Origin: CALDTK01 sp965215215
GTDB lineage: Bacteria; Bacteroidota; Bacteroidia; Chitinophagales; Saprospiraceae
Assembly (NCBI GenBank): GCA_965215215.1
Contig: OZ244043.1
Coordinates: 3,410,001-3,474,000, forward strand
Length of the DNA: 64,000 nucleotides
Direction of reading: 5' to 3'
Of this stretch, positions 63,117-64,000 are shown piece after piece. The position numbers were made by a program, and so were the translations under genes. The stretch's first letter is position 1, and the number at the start of each line of letters is the position of its first letter. Below the pieces are notes generated by a model that searched no databases, was not told the origin of the DNA, and saw nothing but the letters and a program-made list of their open reading frames with translations.

Positions 63117-64000
63117 TTACACCACCGTGCCCCCACAACTGCTGCCCGCGCCCGCCGTGCACCCGTAGCAGTGCTGATTGAGCACGATACTCCGATCGGA
63201 GAGATCGGCCCCGTTCCAGTCGTCGATGTGCTGCACCGCGTGCGCGAGCTTGAGGTCGAGCATCTGGTTGAAATCGCAGTCGTACAAGAAGCCGTCCCAA
63301 CTCACGCTCACCGTGTTGCGACACATGAGCCCTTCGACCGTCCCCGGGTTGTAGGCTTCGACCAGCTTCTGCATGTACTCGGCGTAGTTACCGCTCTCGA
63401 TGAGGTAGTCGAGGAAGCGACTCACCGGTAGGTTCGTGATCGCGAACAGGCTGTTGAAGACGATGCCGAACTTCCGTTCGAGCTGCCGCTTGAACTCGGC
63501 CTCGAGGGTCGCCTGCGGTCCGGGCAGGTAGGCGCCGGAGGGGTTGAAGACGAGATCCAGCAAGCGCCCGCTGCCCGGCCGACCGTAGCCGACCTCGTTG
63601 AGCAGTTGGAGCGCTTTGATGCTGTCTTCGAAGACGCCGTCCCCGCGCTGCGCGTCCGTTTTCTTCGCGGAGAAGTACGGGAGGCTCGAGACTACGTGCA
63701 CCTGGTTCTCCGCCAGAAACTCCGGTAGATCTCGGTACTTCGGATTGGCCATAATGATCGTCAGGTTACAACGATCGATCACCTCCTTGCCCAGCTTGCG
63801 GCACTCGACCACGAACCAACGGAAGTGCGGATTCATCTCCGGCGCACCGCCGGTGATGTCGACGGTCCGGACGCTCGGGGTAGCCGCGATGATCTCCAGG
63901 CAGCGCTCCAGGTCGGCGCGGCCCATGTTCTCCTCGCGTCGGTCCGGGCCCGCGTCCACGTGGCAGTGCGCGCAGGTCTGGTTACAGAGCTTACCGATGT
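63117..64000 (-). CDS. arsS: ArsS-type radical SAM protein, 5' partial
   Basis: The frame is open to the window end, where the cluster motif reads CNQTCAHCHVDAGPDRREEN (CxxxCxxC). Next come TVDITGGAPEMNPHFRW and TIIMANPKYRDLPEFL. The C-terminal half (FNPSGAYLPGPQATLE, SVSWDGFLYDCDFNQML, HCYGCTAGAGSSCGG) matches the DUF3641 part of ArsS. These proteins are thought to attach the 5'-deoxyadenosyl group to methylated arsenic on the route to arsenosugars. The C-terminal Cys-rich tail uses Cys, not Sec, as far as the codons show. The N-terminus is beyond the window. Confidence 0.9.
   Translation of the reverse strand, partial: IGKLCNQTCAHCHVDAGPDRREENMGRADLERCLEIIAATPSVRTVDITGGAPEMNPHFRWFVVECRKLGKEVIDRCNLTIIMANPKYRDLPEFLAENQVHVVSSLPYFSAKKTDAQRGDGVFEDSIKALQLLNEVGYGRPGSGRLLDLVFNPSGAYLPGPQATLEAEFKRQLERKFGIVFNSLFAITNLPVSRFLDYLIESGNYAEYMQKLVEAYNPGTVEGLMCRNTVSVSWDGFLYDCDFNQMLDLKLAHAVQHIDDWNGADLSDRSIVLNQHCYGCTAGAGSSCGGTVV

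Overview
The window looks like chromosome of a high-GC member of the Bacteroidota, most likely a Lewinella-like marine saprospirian. This is inferred, not proven. The support is: type IX secretion (T9SS)-like C-terminal sorting domains on two large secreted proteins; SCO, YHYH and YwqK-type envelope proteins; a met operon under a SAM-I riboswitch; an ArsS-type radical SAM protein; and few recognisable Shine-Dalgarno sequences. GTG starts are common. AT-rich islands (about 32.3-33.2 kb and 34.1-35.0 kb) stand out from the GC-rich background and carry toxin-antitoxin and J-domain genes.

Layout. 0-8 kb: DNA repair and RNA genes: the 3' part of a DnaE2-type polymerase, a HEPN-like small membrane protein, a PA0069-type radical SAM protein, a DinB polymerase and a DEAD-box helicase. 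8-14 kb: a six-repeat T9SS-like surface protein, a 1-Cys peroxiredoxin, and metY-metX under a SAM riboswitch. 14-19 kb: an ECF sigma/anti-sigma-like pair, a Tat-exported Gfo/Idh/MocA oxidoreductase, a polysaccharide deacetylase lipoprotein and small proteins. 19-30.7 kb: PAP2 phosphatase, dipeptidase, two tandem paralogues joining a gluzincin-like domain, a beta-propeller and an outer-membrane barrel, then pyruvate carboxylase. 30.7-35 kb: accessory island with hipBA, a membrane-anchored J-domain protein, and a decayed IS5-type element that has cut the end off a PIN toxin gene.

35-45 kb: two envelope clusters built around YHYH proteins. The first reads ECF sigma, short one-TM anti-sigma, Spy/CnrX-like sensor, YHYH lipoprotein, and a secreted protein with a predicted mature N-terminal histidine. 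The second reads YHYH lipoprotein, YwqK-like repeat protein, SCO copper protein. Between them lies an NCS1-type transporter with a mannitol-type dehydrogenase. 45-53 kb is a zone of decay and rearrangement: MNT with a frameshifted HepT, a malQ fragment, a GxGYxYP secreted protein, intact malQ, a perfect 22-bp-arm palindrome, a DUF4143 ATPase, and a sugar dehydrogenase broken by short tandem duplications. 53-64 kb: a TolC-MFP-RND efflux operon, a sulfatase remnant, a TPR histidine kinase, a glycosyltransferase-like protein and arsS, which runs off the end.

Throughout the window a 13-14 bp motif, GTTTT(N)GCG(V/T)AAGC, recurs about 19 times on both strands, in genes and between them. The strongest candidate for an undescribed system is the CnrYXH-like sigma module driving a YHYH protein and a putative histidine-brace protein, with the nearby YHYH-SCO cluster pointing to copper.
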